Source: a virus. Taken from it: a stretch of 22,557 nucleotides of DNA. Shown here piece by piece: positions 7,252 to 14,401 of the stretch. The stretch's first letter is position 1, and the number at the start of each line of letters is the position of its first letter. The translations under genes were made by a program, and so were the position numbers. The DNA lies in IMG/VR virus record IMGVR_UViG_3300034374_003289, positions 1-22,557 of that record; one strand, given 5' to 3'. Under the pieces are notes generated by a model. That model saw only the letters and a program-made list of their open reading frames with translations, made no database searches and had not been told where the DNA came from.

Positions 7252-10145
7252 TAAAATGCTCCTTGTCTACTTGGTCTATTTTCAACAGCACTTCTAACCA
7301 AGTCTGTGATTAATGCTTTTTTCTGAACCAACATAGTATCAAAGCCACTTGCATCAATTGCATTGACTTGGAATGTTATGTTAATGTTGTCTCCGCCTAA
7401 CATACCTTGACTATCGGAGTTTGAAAACACACTGGCTGGTCCTTGCACAAGTTCTGGTCCCTGTTCTCCGACAACACCTATTGTGCCTGGACGAATATAA
7501 CCACCATCTGCAAAAAGACCTCCAAAGAGACTGCCTACGAAACCTCCAATTGGTCCAAATATTGCTGAACCTGCGGCTGAAAGGAATCCACCGATGCCTC
7601 CACCGCCACCGCCACCTCCTCCAAAGAGACTTCCGATAGCACCTGATATGCTTCTAAATGCTCCACCAAATGTTGAGCCTAAGAAATCACCAACACCGCC
7701 AAACAAACTAAAGATACCACTGGCTAATCCGCCTAATGAACCAAGTGCGTTTGAAACAAAACTACCAATTGCACTGAGTCCTGTTTGTAAGAATGTGCCT
7801 TCTATGGTGCTACTAATAGGTCCAAATATGCCTGGTGTTTGTCCAGCAAAGCCACCTAATTCATTTGCACCTTGTGTTCTAAATCCAAGTATGCTTCTTA
7901 TACCTGCGGCAAATGTCTGTTTAATAATGTCTGTGATATTCACACCAAATGTCAATTGAACGACTTCTTCAAGTATGCCAAATTCTTTTGATGTTAGTCC
8001 TGTAAATTCTTTTATCTTTTCATCTAACAGACCATACAAGTCGTCATATTCTTTTGTGACAGCATCTGCATAGTCTTTGTTTATTTGACGCAACACAGCA
8101 TCTTTGTCTATTTCACTTGCAATCAAATCGTCATTGAGTGCTTCATTTAATTCACGAATTCTATCTGTGTAGATATCATATGAATCTTTTTGTGATTCTA
8201 AAGCACGATTTGAAAAGTCAATAATTTCTCTGTGTTTTTCACGAGCAATTTCTATTTGTTTTTCTGCAATATCTTTGTCATATGCCGCAAGTGCATCTAA
8301 AGTTCCTTTGGCATTTTCTAAACCAAGTTCTCTTGCTCTTTGAAGAAACTGTTGTTTTTCATATTCTATTCTTTCAACTTCAGTTGCATATTTCAAATAA
8401 CTTTGTTCAAGAATTTGATCTGTTCTTTGTGTAAATTGTTTTCTATCTTCTTCTAATTTTCTTATTGCGTCTGCGGCGTCTTCAGCAGCCCTGATTTTAG
8501 CAAGTTGTCCTTTTACAAAAGTTTCTGCTTGTTCTTTTTCTGCTTCTGTTAGTTCTTCAATTGTTTTACCAAGTGATTTTGCAAGTGCCTCTTGGGCTTT
8601 CATTATTTCTGTGGCTTCACGTCTTTCGTCATTGCTCTTGCCAGCAAGTTTAACTTCATTCAACAGTGTCTTTTGATAGTCAGTAAATGCTTTTTCAACT
8701 TTTTCAACTTGGTTTTCTAACTTACCAAGTTCTTCTTTGTATTCATCTGTGACTCCTGTGTTTTCTTCAATCACAGCAGTATTATCTTCTATAACCTCAC
8801 TATAATCTTCTACTTCTTTGCCTATTTCATCGTATTCTTGTTTTAGTTTTTCTAAATCTTCAGTTGCTTGTGCAATATTTTCCGACCAATCTCCTAAACC
8901 TAAGAAATCCATTGCCTGCATTGCTGCTCTTTTAACATAGAGCCATCCTTGTGCAACAAGATTTAAGGCTTTTTCCCAATCAACAAAAAGTGAAAGAATA
9001 GAAATAATTATACCAACAACACCTGCCAATTTTGCAACTTTATTAAGGTAGATAAATCCTGTTGCAACAATACCTAAACCTTTACCTAATTTGATAGCCG
9101 CAAGTTGTGTAGTAGTAAATGCTTTATCAACCATAATAATTTGCCCTGCGGCGTTGTAAGATGCAGCACCTGCTGTGGCAACTCTTTCTGCAACACCCAT
9201 TAGTGCAACACTGGCTTTGATCAAACCTGTTCTAATTAGTGTTCCAAATGCCAATGTCAAACCAGCAACAGCAGGAATTACCAAATCAAATCTTGCTATT
9301 AAGTCTCCTATTGCACCAATAAAAGGTGTAATAATAGTAATGCCTCTTGAAAGAGCATTTATTAGTTCTGCAAGAGCAGGACCTAATTCTCTAAAGAAAC
9401 GATCTCCTGCCAAATCCATTGCAATTCCAAAGTTGCTCATTGCAGTGCTAAGGTTATCCATTCTTGATTCTGTTGCACCACCAAATCTATCGTTGATTTC
9501 ATTTGATAATGCTCTTAGGATCAGTTTTGCACCATCTGCACTTTTACCTAAGTCACTTAATTGTAATCTGTTCTTACCAAGAGTTTTTTGAAGCATATCA
9601 AAAACAGGAACACCTCTATCAGCAAGTCTGTTGAGATCTTCAAGACCCAAACCACCTGCTGTTGTTCTTGAAAACAAATCACTCATTGCTTCTAAGGCAC
9701 CAATTTGATCAGTGGTGATAGCCGCAGTGTCTGTGAACATGGTCATTAGTTCATCCATGTTTTGTAGACCATAGTTTGTTGGATCAACACCGTTGGCTTT
9801 TAATTTGATATAGGCTTTTGTAAGATCTTGAACACTGAATTGTGTGCTTGTGGCAAAATCACTTATCTTTTCAAATGCTGTTGCACCTGCTGATACACTA
9901 CCTTCAACAGCAGATAAAGAATCCCTTAGGTCTTCAAAGTCTGCCGCCACAGATACTACTTTACCGCCAGCAAATGCCGCCGCAATAGCCGCACCAACTT
10001 TTTTAGCAGTGCTCTCTAATTTTTTCATAGAGGCATTGCTTTTATTCACATTTTGTTCTAACTTACCAACACTTTTTTCTACATTATTGAGACTGGCGGT
10101 TGCTTTATCTACGAGTGTTAGTATTATTTGTGCGGTGTTTGCCAC
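7251..10145 (-). CDS. Tail tape measure protein
   Basis: This 964-residue protein sets tail length during assembly. An N-terminal helical region with tape-measure signature segments (AADFEDLRDSLSAVEGS, GLEDLNRLADRGVPVFDML) covers residues ~65-200. Hydrophobic segments follow near 270-305 and 370-390. A long Glu/Lys-rich coiled coil runs from about 420 to 740. The C-terminus is Gly/Phe/Leu-rich with a run of nine Gly and the common FADGGYIRPG...VVGEQGPELV motif. The start is GTG at 10145 with AGAGGA upstream; it lies inside the frameshifted chaperone gene (41-base overlap). The length suggests a tail near 145 nm by the usual proportionality. The call is firm. Confidence 0.95.
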   Translation of the reverse strand: MANTAQIILTLVDKATASLNNVEKSVGKLEQNVNKSNASMKKLESTAKKVGAAIAAAFAGGKVVSVAADFEDLRDSLSAVEGSVSAGATAFEKISDFATSTQFSVQDLTKAYIKLKANGVDPTNYGLQNMDELMTMFTDTAAITTDQIGALEAMSDLFSRTTAGGLGLEDLNRLADRGVPVFDMLQKTLGKNRLQLSDLGKSADGAKLILRALSNEINDRFGGATESRMDNLSTAMSNFGIAMDLAGDRFFRELGPALAELINALSRGITIITPFIGAIGDLIARFDLVIPAVAGLTLAFGTLIRTGLIKASVALMGVAERVATAGAASYNAAGQIIMVDKAFTTTQLAAIKLGKGLGIVATGFIYLNKVAKLAGVVGIIISILSLFVDWEKALNLVAQGWLYVKRAAMQAMDFLGLGDWSENIAQATEDLEKLKQEYDEIGKEVEDYSEVIEDNTAVIEENTGVTDEYKEELGKLENQVEKVEKAFTDYQKTLLNEVKLAGKSNDERREATEIMKAQEALAKSLGKTIEELTEAEKEQAETFVKGQLAKIRAAEDAADAIRKLEEDRKQFTQRTDQILEQSYLKYATEVERIEYEKQQFLQRARELGLENAKGTLDALAAYDKDIAEKQIEIAREKHREIIDFSNRALESQKDSYDIYTDRIRELNEALNDDLIASEIDKDAVLRQINKDYADAVTKEYDDLYGLLDEKIKEFTGLTSKEFGILEEVVQLTFGVNITDIIKQTFAAGIRSILGFRTQGANELGGFAGQTPGIFGPISSTIEGTFLQTGLSAIGSFVSNALGSLGGLASGIFSLFGGVGDFLGSTFGGAFRSISGAIGSLFGGGGGGGGGIGGFLSAAGSAIFGPIGGFVGSLFGGLFADGGYIRPGTIGVVGEQGPELVQGPASVFSNSDSQGMLGGDNINITFQVNAIDASGFDTMLVQKKALITDLVRSAVENRPSRQGAF

Positions 10146-10673
10146 GGTTCATTGTCCTCTCAGTATCCTTCTTTTCCAACATATAGTATGCCGCCCAAAG
10201 TCTCCATTCTAAGGTTGTCATATCCAATATGTCTTCCAATGTGCGACCCAGTTCCTTAGCCAAAAACATGGTGAACCTAAGGTCAGGATCGCCTTTTAGT
10301 TTTTTTCCAGTTCCTCAAGTGCAGGCATATCCTCTGGAGTTGCACCATTGATTTGTGTAGCAACACGCAATACCACTTGGGGATCAATTTCATTCATAAA
10401 CGATGCTTTATCATGTTTTGTGAATAAAGGATTTCCTTCTTCGTCTCTTGCTTTGTTGATTATGGTCATTACCAATGCTTCAACTGTCTTACCTGATTTG
10501 GTCAATTCAACAACTTCTGCTTCTGCTCTCAGTGTTTGAACTGGTCTATAATATATTTCGCAATCCCACTCAGGAACATGAAAACTTTTCATTGCACCTG
10601 AAATTTGTCTTTTGTAGTGGTTGGTTGCGTTTTGTAAAACACTCACCTTTGGTTTTTTTACTTCTTCCGTCAT
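10105..10673 (-). CDS. Tail assembly chaperone, long form made by -1 frameshift (gpGT-like)
   Basis: The short frame ends GAA AAA AAC TAA. A -1 slip on A AAA AAC moves ribosomes into a frame that stays open for 64 more codons to TAA at 10107-10105, giving 189 residues. The extension reads LKGDPDLRFTMFLAKELGR, then TLEDILDMTTLEWRLWAAYY. This is the classic 'T' domain pattern of siphovirus chaperones (a leucine-rich helix with ELGRT..., then EW..AYY). In lambda, gpG and gpGT bind tube protein and tape measure to start tail assembly. The gene lies directly before the tape measure gene, as expected. An inverted repeat (CCTTAG 10282-10277, CTAAGG 10259-10254) may form a weak stimulatory stem. The frameshift is inferred from sequence but very well supported. 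Confidence 0.88.
10296..10673 (-). CDS. Tail assembly chaperone, short form (gpG-like)
   Basis: This is the unshifted 125-residue product. It starts with a basic MTEEVKKPKVSVLQNA segment and contains WDCEIYYRPVQTL, then a helical region AEAEVVELTKSGKTVEALV and an acidic C-terminus (ATPEDMPALEELEKN). The DCEIYYRPVQTLR segment resembles the core of tail chaperones that bind the tape measure. The ATG overlaps the stop of the previous gene as ATGA. It should be the major product, with the long form as a minor fraction. Confidence 0.86.
   Translation of the reverse strand: MTEEVKKPKVSVLQNATNHYKRQISGAMKSFHVPEWDCEIYYRPVQTLRAEAEVVELTKSGKTVEALVMTIINKARDEEGNPLFTKHDKASFMNEIDPQVVLRVATQINGATPEDMPALEELEKN
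10299..10305 (-). promoter_or_regulatory. -1 frameshift slippery heptamer A AAA AAC
   Basis: The minus strand has GG, seven A, then C and TAA. The heptamer is in register with the reading frame (codons AAA, AAC) and sits directly before the stop codon, which would favour pausing and slippage. The -1 frame continues into a recognisable chaperone T domain. Confidence 0.87.
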
Positions 10674-10960
10674 TTGGTTTTTCCTTTGTTTATAGTTGCT
10701 CGTAGGGCTTGTTTGACAAAACCTCGAGGAGCCTGTTTAGAATAACCACCTTCAAGTCTTTCAATGTAAGGAACTTTGTTCTCTACAATTCTATCCCTGC
10801 CTTGTGATCTCTTATTCCAGCCTCTTCGGGCTCGTCCTTTGTCAATAGGAGTGCGTTTTTTCACTTCAGTTTGATAGGTATTTTGCAAAAAGTCTAATTC
10901 CTTTTTAACCAAAGGTTCAAACTCTTTTACAATATTATCTGCACGAAATGTAATACGCAC
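10670..10960 (-). CDS. HK97 gp10-like tail completion/head-tail joining protein
   Basis: This 96-residue basic protein has the pattern TPIDKGRARRGWNK, then VENKVPYIERLEGGYSKQAPRGFV. It matches the HK97 gp10-like family ('TPvdTGrar..W', 'N.vpYa..lE.G.s.qaP.G'). These proteins act at the neck or tail end during siphovirus assembly. The start is GTG at 10960 with a strong AAGGAG 8 bases upstream, overlapping the region after the tube gene stop. Its end overlaps the chaperone start as ATGA. Confidence 0.85.
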   Translation of the reverse strand: MRITFRADNIVKEFEPLVKKELDFLQNTYQTEVKKRTPIDKGRARRGWNKRSQGRDRIVENKVPYIERLEGGYSKQAPRGFVKQALRATINKGKTK

Positions 10961-10972
10961 TCCTAAATCTCC

Positions 10973-11386
10973 TTAGATGGTTGATGTAGTGATAGCACCT
11001 GTTCCAGTAAATGAAACACTTGCTTCAGTTATACCATCGTATGATGCTGTCACTGAGTAAGAAGTGACAATTACATCACCTGCAAACTTAGTAGCAGTCA
11101 CACTACCATCTGGGAACAATTCTACACTGACAGTATCGTCAGTTGCAGGATCTAATGCAGTTGACACGATTGTATCTTCTGAATCGTCATAAACGATATC
11201 CATTGAACCTGAATAGGATTGTAGTCCCTTTTTGTATGTTCTAACACCACTTGACCCCATAGAAGTATCTTCTACTGTGTCTCTTGTGATATCCATACTC
11301 CAAGATCTAACACTCGCCACCGCCGTGAGAGCATCAGAGCCGGATTTGATTTTAACTGATCCTGCGGATCCTTCATATCTCGCCAT
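10973..11386 (-). CDS. Major tail tube protein
   Basis: This 137-residue protein is almost all beta strand, with alternating Ser, Thr and Val and no long helices, as in siphovirus tube proteins. Key segments are SWSMDITRDTVEDTSMGSSG, TYKKGLQSYSGSMDIVYDD and the C-terminal ASYDGITEASVSFTGTGA, a common tube-family pattern. It would stack as hexameric rings around the tape measure. The ATG overlaps the preceding stop as TAATG. Position between terminator and chaperone genes supports the call. Confidence 0.9.
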   Translation of the reverse strand: MARYEGSAGSVKIKSGSDALTAVASVRSWSMDITRDTVEDTSMGSSGVRTYKKGLQSYSGSMDIVYDDSEDTIVSTALDPATDDTVSVELFPDGSVTATKFAGDVIVTSYSVTASYDGITEASVSFTGTGAITTSTI

Positions 11387-11628
11387 TACTCTTCTCCTTC
11401 GTTAGTTGTTGGCATAGAGGTGTCATCTAAACTATATGTCCAGTTGTCCTCATCTTCCTGAGGAGCATCCTCCTCTATGACATCAGCAGTGGCTTTGGCA
11501 TTGCCAATCTTGCTGACTTTTTTCTTCACAGTGCCAACTTCTTGCCAACCCTGTGAAAGAAAATTGTGTAGATAACGGCTTTTGACTTCTTGAGTCATTC
11601 CGTCTTTCTCAATTGTTACTTTGCTCAT
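11386..11628 (-). CDS. Small phage protein of unknown function between tail terminator and tube genes
   Basis: This is an 80-residue protein. The N-terminal third (VTIEKDGMTQEVKSRYLHNFLSQGWQEV) resembles a short motif seen in small phage structural proteins: a strand, a helix, then 'GW..V'. The C-terminal half is acidic and probably disordered (EEDAPQEDEDNW). The gene is bounded by TAATG junctions on both sides, so it is translated with its neighbours. It may be a minor virion or assembly factor; no function can be assigned. Confidence 0.78.
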   Translation of the reverse strand: MSKVTIEKDGMTQEVKSRYLHNFLSQGWQEVGTVKKKVSKIGNAKATADVIEEDAPQEDEDNWTYSLDDTSMPTTNEGEE

Positions 11629-12053
11629 TATGTTGTCCCCTTAGTGTAGAGGTATCTTACCTCAACGGTTATAGCCACCTCACCTAAGGGTGGCAATCTG
11701 TCGACCACTTCAATAAAAGTGACCTGTGTCTTCATGTCTTTGCGACTTGAATCTCTTGAACGATCTGTGTCTAATGTTTCTTCTATTCTTTCGATGATAT
11801 CGTTCTTCTTTTTATCTAATTCGTTGCCTCTTACAAAGGCTCTAATAATATATGTGATTGTGCCCTGTCTTTTTATGCCCATGCTGTAGTCAGCACGAGT
11901 TTCATTGAATGTGTTAATCAATATTGCAGGGAATTGTGTGATTGCTAATTTTTCAACATCAAAAGGTTCTCGTGTCACAAGCACAGGTTTTGGATCTGCC
12001 ATGTTCTTGAGAACATCAACTATGTTTTCTGCGAAATCGTTTCTTAAACTCAT
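11628..12053 (-). CDS. Tail terminator (tail completion) protein
   Basis: This 141-residue alpha/beta protein begins with a helix (MSLRNDFAENIVDVLKNM) and has FPAILINTFNETRADY, GTITYIIRAFVRG and VAITVEVRYLYTKGTT. The strand-helix order and length fit lambda gpU or SPP1 gp17-type terminators, which cap the tail tube and bind the head connector. It lies between the connector and tube genes, the canonical position. Stop and next start overlap as TAATG. Sequence identity to named members cannot be judged here. Confidence 0.78.
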   Translation of the reverse strand: MSLRNDFAENIVDVLKNMADPKPVLVTREPFDVEKLAITQFPAILINTFNETRADYSMGIKRQGTITYIIRAFVRGNELDKKKNDIIERIEETLDTDRSRDSSRKDMKTQVTFIEVVDRLPPLGEVAITVEVRYLYTKGTT

Positions 12054-12056
12054 GTC

Positions 12057-12503
12057 TTACCTCTGCAATCGCAAGAAGTAAGCAGGTTCCTTTTCTACAT
12101 CAGTGACTGTTCCATCATTGTCAATGTCATATTCAACACCATCTTGGATCACCATTGTAATCTCTTCATTAAACCTTTGTTTGTAGTAGTCCATTTTGAC
12201 CTGGAACACATCAAGTTCAGGTTCAAATTTTGATAGTTGAGGATAGATGAAATATGCGAGAGCATAGTATACAGTTGCTCTTGTCATCTGACTTTCTGTT
12301 AGTAAAGCAGAATTCATTTCTGCATTTAGACCAATTACAGTGATGTCAAATTTACCAATCTGTTGTGTTGGCCACCAATGCACTCTAAGATATCTTTCAA
12401 CGTCTGCTTGTGCTTTAGACAAAGCATCGTCAAAGTTGTGAATGCCATAGTTTTGGATGTCTGGTTCGTATTCTAAAACATCCGAGATAGTTGCAAAAGC
12501 CAT
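12057..12503 (-). CDS. Head-tail connector (adaptor) protein
   Basis: This 148-residue mostly helical protein has ISDVLEYEPDIQNYG, ALSKAQADVERYLRVHWW and MTRATVYYALAYFIYPQLSKF. This is the typical layout of gp6/gp15-like adaptors that add to the portal after packaging. The C-terminus carries an acidic patch (DIDNDGTVTDVE). A strong GGAGGAG lies 5 bases before the ATG. It is the first gene after the capsid terminator and heads the tail operon. Confidence 0.8.
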   Translation of the reverse strand: MAFATISDVLEYEPDIQNYGIHNFDDALSKAQADVERYLRVHWWPTQQIGKFDITVIGLNAEMNSALLTESQMTRATVYYALAYFIYPQLSKFEPELDVFQVKMDYYKQRFNEEITMVIQDGVEYDIDNDGTVTDVEKEPAYFLRLQR

Positions 12504-12537
12504 CGGCTCTCCTCCAGTCCTACTAAAAGGTTTAACA

Positions 12538-12556
12538 AAGCAAGTCCTTCTTGCTT
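12538..12556 (-). promoter_or_regulatory. 5' leader hairpin before the connector gene
   Basis: On the minus strand, AAGCAAG-AAGGA-CTTGCTT is a perfect seven-base stem with a five-base loop. It lies 35 bases upstream of the connector start and has no T-run, so it is not a terminator. If the weak late promoter at 12561-12568 is used, the RNA would begin at the base of this stem, as in 5' stabilising hairpins of phage mRNAs. Confidence 0.5.
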
Positions 12557-12560
12557 AATA

Positions 12561-12568
12561 TATTTAGT
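12561..12568 (-). promoter_or_regulatory. Weak late promoter-like core (ACTAAATA)
   Basis: The minus strand reads GACTAAATATATT, two differences from TATAAATA and one from the looser NATAAATA form. It sits between the capsid terminator and the 5' hairpin, just where a promoter for the connector/tail operon is needed. The match is imperfect. Confidence 0.3.
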
Positions 12569-12573
12569 CAAAT

Positions 12574-12604
12574 AAAAAAAAGGGCCCTCGAAAGAGCCCT
12601 TTTT
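12574..12604 (-). terminator. Rho-independent terminator after the major capsid gene
   Basis: On the minus strand, AAAAAGGGCTC pairs through a GC-rich stem with GAGGGCCCTTTTT (one G-T pair, TTTC loop region) and ends in eight T at 12581-12574. It starts 14 bases after the capsid stop. Capsid mRNA would end here, allowing a higher capsid than tail dose. Confidence 0.88.
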
Positions 12605-12617
12605 CTAAAGTTTGTTA

Positions 12618-13478
12618 TTAGTCAATAACAGCATCTGTAGTGATTGCAACACCATGTAGGTCTTGTAGTTCACCAACAGCATATGTCATAGAACCAACAA
12701 TTTCAGTTGCTCTTAGAGAAGCATCTCTTTGAGTTTCAATTGAAATGTCTTTCTTAACAGCATATGCAATCGCATCTGGATGCATCACAGCACCTACATA
12801 TGCACCAGTGGAATCACCAGTTACAACAGCAGATTCGTATAAATCTACGCCTGCGATACGACCCACGAAGCCTTCTGCAAGAGCAGCATTACCAATGTCA
12901 CTTAGTGCATGGTTGATTGCTGAAGCACCTGAGTTAGTTAATTGCTTCTTAAGGTTATACATTTGGTTTGGATGGAATACACCAACATATGGTCCCATTA
13001 CTGAGTTTGCTCTTAGGTTAGCAACAGCCTGGAAGATCAAGTCAGCAGTTAATTCTGGCTGAGTTGCAGCACCAATAGTAGTTGAAAAACCACTGAATAG
13101 AGCAGCAATATCTTCGTCAACTTTCTTAGCAAGACTCTCACCAATGATACGACCAATGCTTGCAGCAGTGTCGTCATTAGCACTATCACGAGCAGTGTCA
13201 GTTAGTGTGACCAATGCCGCAATTTCGTCTGCGTCGAAAGTTTTTTCAGTTGCAGTAACAGCAACATTAGTTGCGTCTGTGCCTTCACCTGATACAAGTG
13301 AAGAAGTTGCAATAGTTGGGTAGATACCCACTTTTGCTTGTTTGCCTGGCTGTCCTGTAAGATTAAAGTTTCTTACTAAAGGACGCATGAAGCCTCTTTC
13401 CTGCATAGTGAATAGTGCAGCCTGCTGAACGTCACTAAACAGGGCGGCTAAAGTTGTTCCAGTTGTTTCGTTTGCCAT
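12618..13478 (-). CDS. Major capsid protein (HK97 fold)
   Basis: This 286-residue protein lacks the long N-terminal delta domain of self-scaffolding coats. Recognisable segments are VGIYPTIATSSLVSGEG, TFDADEIAALVTLTDTARDSA (the E-loop/spine region), VGVFHPNQMYNLKKQL, IAGVDLYESAVV and the C-terminal LRATEIVGSMTYAVGELQDLHGVAI. They fit HK97-fold coats of scaffolded phages. It follows the scaffold gene by 33 bases, with AGGAG 7 bases before ATG, and is followed by its own terminator. The call is firm; the exact family is not. Confidence 0.9.
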   Translation of the reverse strand: MANETTGTTLAALFSDVQQAALFTMQERGFMRPLVRNFNLTGQPGKQAKVGIYPTIATSSLVSGEGTDATNVAVTATEKTFDADEIAALVTLTDTARDSANDDTAASIGRIIGESLAKKVDEDIAALFSGFSTTIGAATQPELTADLIFQAVANLRANSVMGPYVGVFHPNQMYNLKKQLTNSGASAINHALSDIGNAALAEGFVGRIAGVDLYESAVVTGDSTGAYVGAVMHPDAIAYAVKKDISIETQRDASLRATEIVGSMTYAVGELQDLHGVAITTDAVID

Positions 13479-13504
13479 GTTATTTCTCCTGTGTTATAGC
13501 AATT

Positions 13505-13522
13505 TAAGGATTTACATCCTTA
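13505..13522. repeat. Hairpin spanning the scaffold stop codon
   Basis: TAAGGAT-TTAC-ATCCTTA is a perfect seven-base inverted repeat overlapping the stop codon of the scaffold gene, 27 bases upstream of the capsid start. There is no T-run. It could affect mRNA processing or coupling between scaffold and capsid translation. Confidence 0.45.
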
Positions 13523-14219
13523 TACCTTTGGACTTCATCAACTCTTTGTAGATTTTTCTATCTTCCGCAGAGTTCATGTTTAAGGATGAAACATCTACTT
13601 TGCCAGGTGTTGAACCACTGGAGTTTGCGATATTGCTGGTAGTGCCTGAACCATTTGGACCTGCACTTATGAAATGTGGATTGGTTTGAAGAAAATCTTT
13701 AACCAAATCATCAACACCCATAGCAACACCTTTGTCAGTGTATCTAACATTGCCATTGTCGTCAAGCACTTCAACATCACCGGCATCGCCAAGTCTAATG
13801 TTGTTTTTCAGCAAACTCACAACCTGTTTAGGATTGATTGCTTTGCCTGCACTCGCCGCATTTAACAATGCACCGTCGACTTTGATAGAGGTCAATTCCT
13901 TTTGCAGTTGATTGATAACACCATCTTTCTTTTCAACAGTTGACTTAAGGATAGTTTCAAATTCTCCTCTTGCCTTTTGTTGTTCAAGACGTGCTTCTTC
14001 TTCTGCCGCAATCATTTCTCTATATTTGTTGACGTCAACGCCTTCAAATTGTTTAGAGATCTTTTTGCGTTCTCTATCTAATCTTTCCTTGACTATTCTG
14101 TCAAGTTCATCCTGGCTAAAAGCCTTTGTTTCTTCCTGGTTTTCTGCTATAAAGTCCTGATTATTTTCAGCAGTAGGCTCGCCAGTTGCCTGTTCTGTTT
14201 GAACTTGTTCTTCGTTCAT
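13512..14219 (-). CDS. Capsid assembly scaffolding protein
   Basis: This is a 235-residue acidic, helical protein. It begins with a disordered Glu/Gln-rich tract, then FSQDELDRIVKERLDRERKK, a segment typical of GP20/DUF4355-type scaffolds. A Glu/Lys/Gln coiled coil follows to about residue 120, then GKAINPKQVVSLLKNNIRLGDAG and DKGVAMGVDDLVKDFLQTNP. The C-terminus is short and basic (IYKELMKSKGIRM), like the coat-binding tail of many scaffolds. The start at 14219 has AGGAGG 6-7 bases upstream. A longer version from 14252 has GAGGG too close to its ATG. The gene directly precedes the capsid gene. Confidence 0.86.
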   Translation of the reverse strand: MNEEQVQTEQATGEPTAENNQDFIAENQEETKAFSQDELDRIVKERLDRERKKISKQFEGVDVNKYREMIAAEEEARLEQQKARGEFETILKSTVEKKDGVINQLQKELTSIKVDGALLNAASAGKAINPKQVVSLLKNNIRLGDAGDVEVLDDNGNVRYTDKGVAMGVDDLVKDFLQTNPHFISAGPNGSGTTSNIANSSGSTPGKVDVSSLNMNSAEDRKIYKELMKSKGIRM

Positions 14220-14284
14220 TTGTATCCTCCTGTTATGGTAGAAGTCCCCCATTCCCTCGTAATTGAGTAAAACTTATACACCAA

Positions 14285-14292
14285 TATTTATC
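14285..14292 (-). promoter_or_regulatory. Late promoter core GATAAATA before scaffold/capsid
   Basis: The minus strand reads GATAAATATTGG, matching the NATAAATA core of T4-related late promoters. It lies in the only sizeable gap (about 105 bases) between the small genes and the scaffold gene. The start is predicted at G14279, about 60 bases before the scaffold start. It could raise capsid expression over packaging genes. Confidence 0.42.
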
Positions 14293-14325
14293 TAAGATGC
14301 CTGTAAACCAACCAAAAACGGTGAT

Positions 14326-14388
14326 CTAACGGCCTCCACGACGGCCACCTCTTTTGCCGCCTTTTTTCTTCTTTTTTTTCATAGCCAT
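14326..14388 (-). CDS. 20-residue Lys/Arg/Gly peptide
   Basis: This tiny gene reads MAM, six Lys, GGKRGGRRGGR, so 11 of 20 residues are basic and nearly all others are Gly. AGGAGG lies 8 bases before the ATG and overlaps the stop codon of the previous gene (TAAGGAGG), one of the best ribosome sites in the window. The peptide would be disordered and bind nucleic acid, like a protamine or Arg/Gly-rich tail. It sits between the portal group and the scaffold gene, so it may enter the capsid with DNA or help packaging; this is inference. It falls below usual gene-finder limits. Confidence 0.7.
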   Translation of the reverse strand: MAMKKKKKKGGKRGGRRGGR

Positions 14389-14401
14389 GTCACAGCCCTC
14401 C

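Noticed and set aside
7594-7959. Plus-strand Pro-rich ORF (and similar long plus-strand ORFs opposite the tape measure gene)
   Set aside because: Pro-rich translation is the antisense of the Gly-rich tape measure tail; codon pattern, position and lack of ribosome sites mark these as shadows.
13512-14252. Longer scaffold start at 14252
   Set aside because: Its ATG has no properly spaced ribosome site, while ATG 14219 has AGGAGG at 6-7 bases.
14326-14388. Possible -1 frameshift on the A-run (A AAA AAG) in the 20-residue peptide gene
   Set aside because: The heptamer is in register, but the -1 frame gives a short Trp/Arg-rich sequence with no recognisable domain, so the run is more simply a Lys tract.
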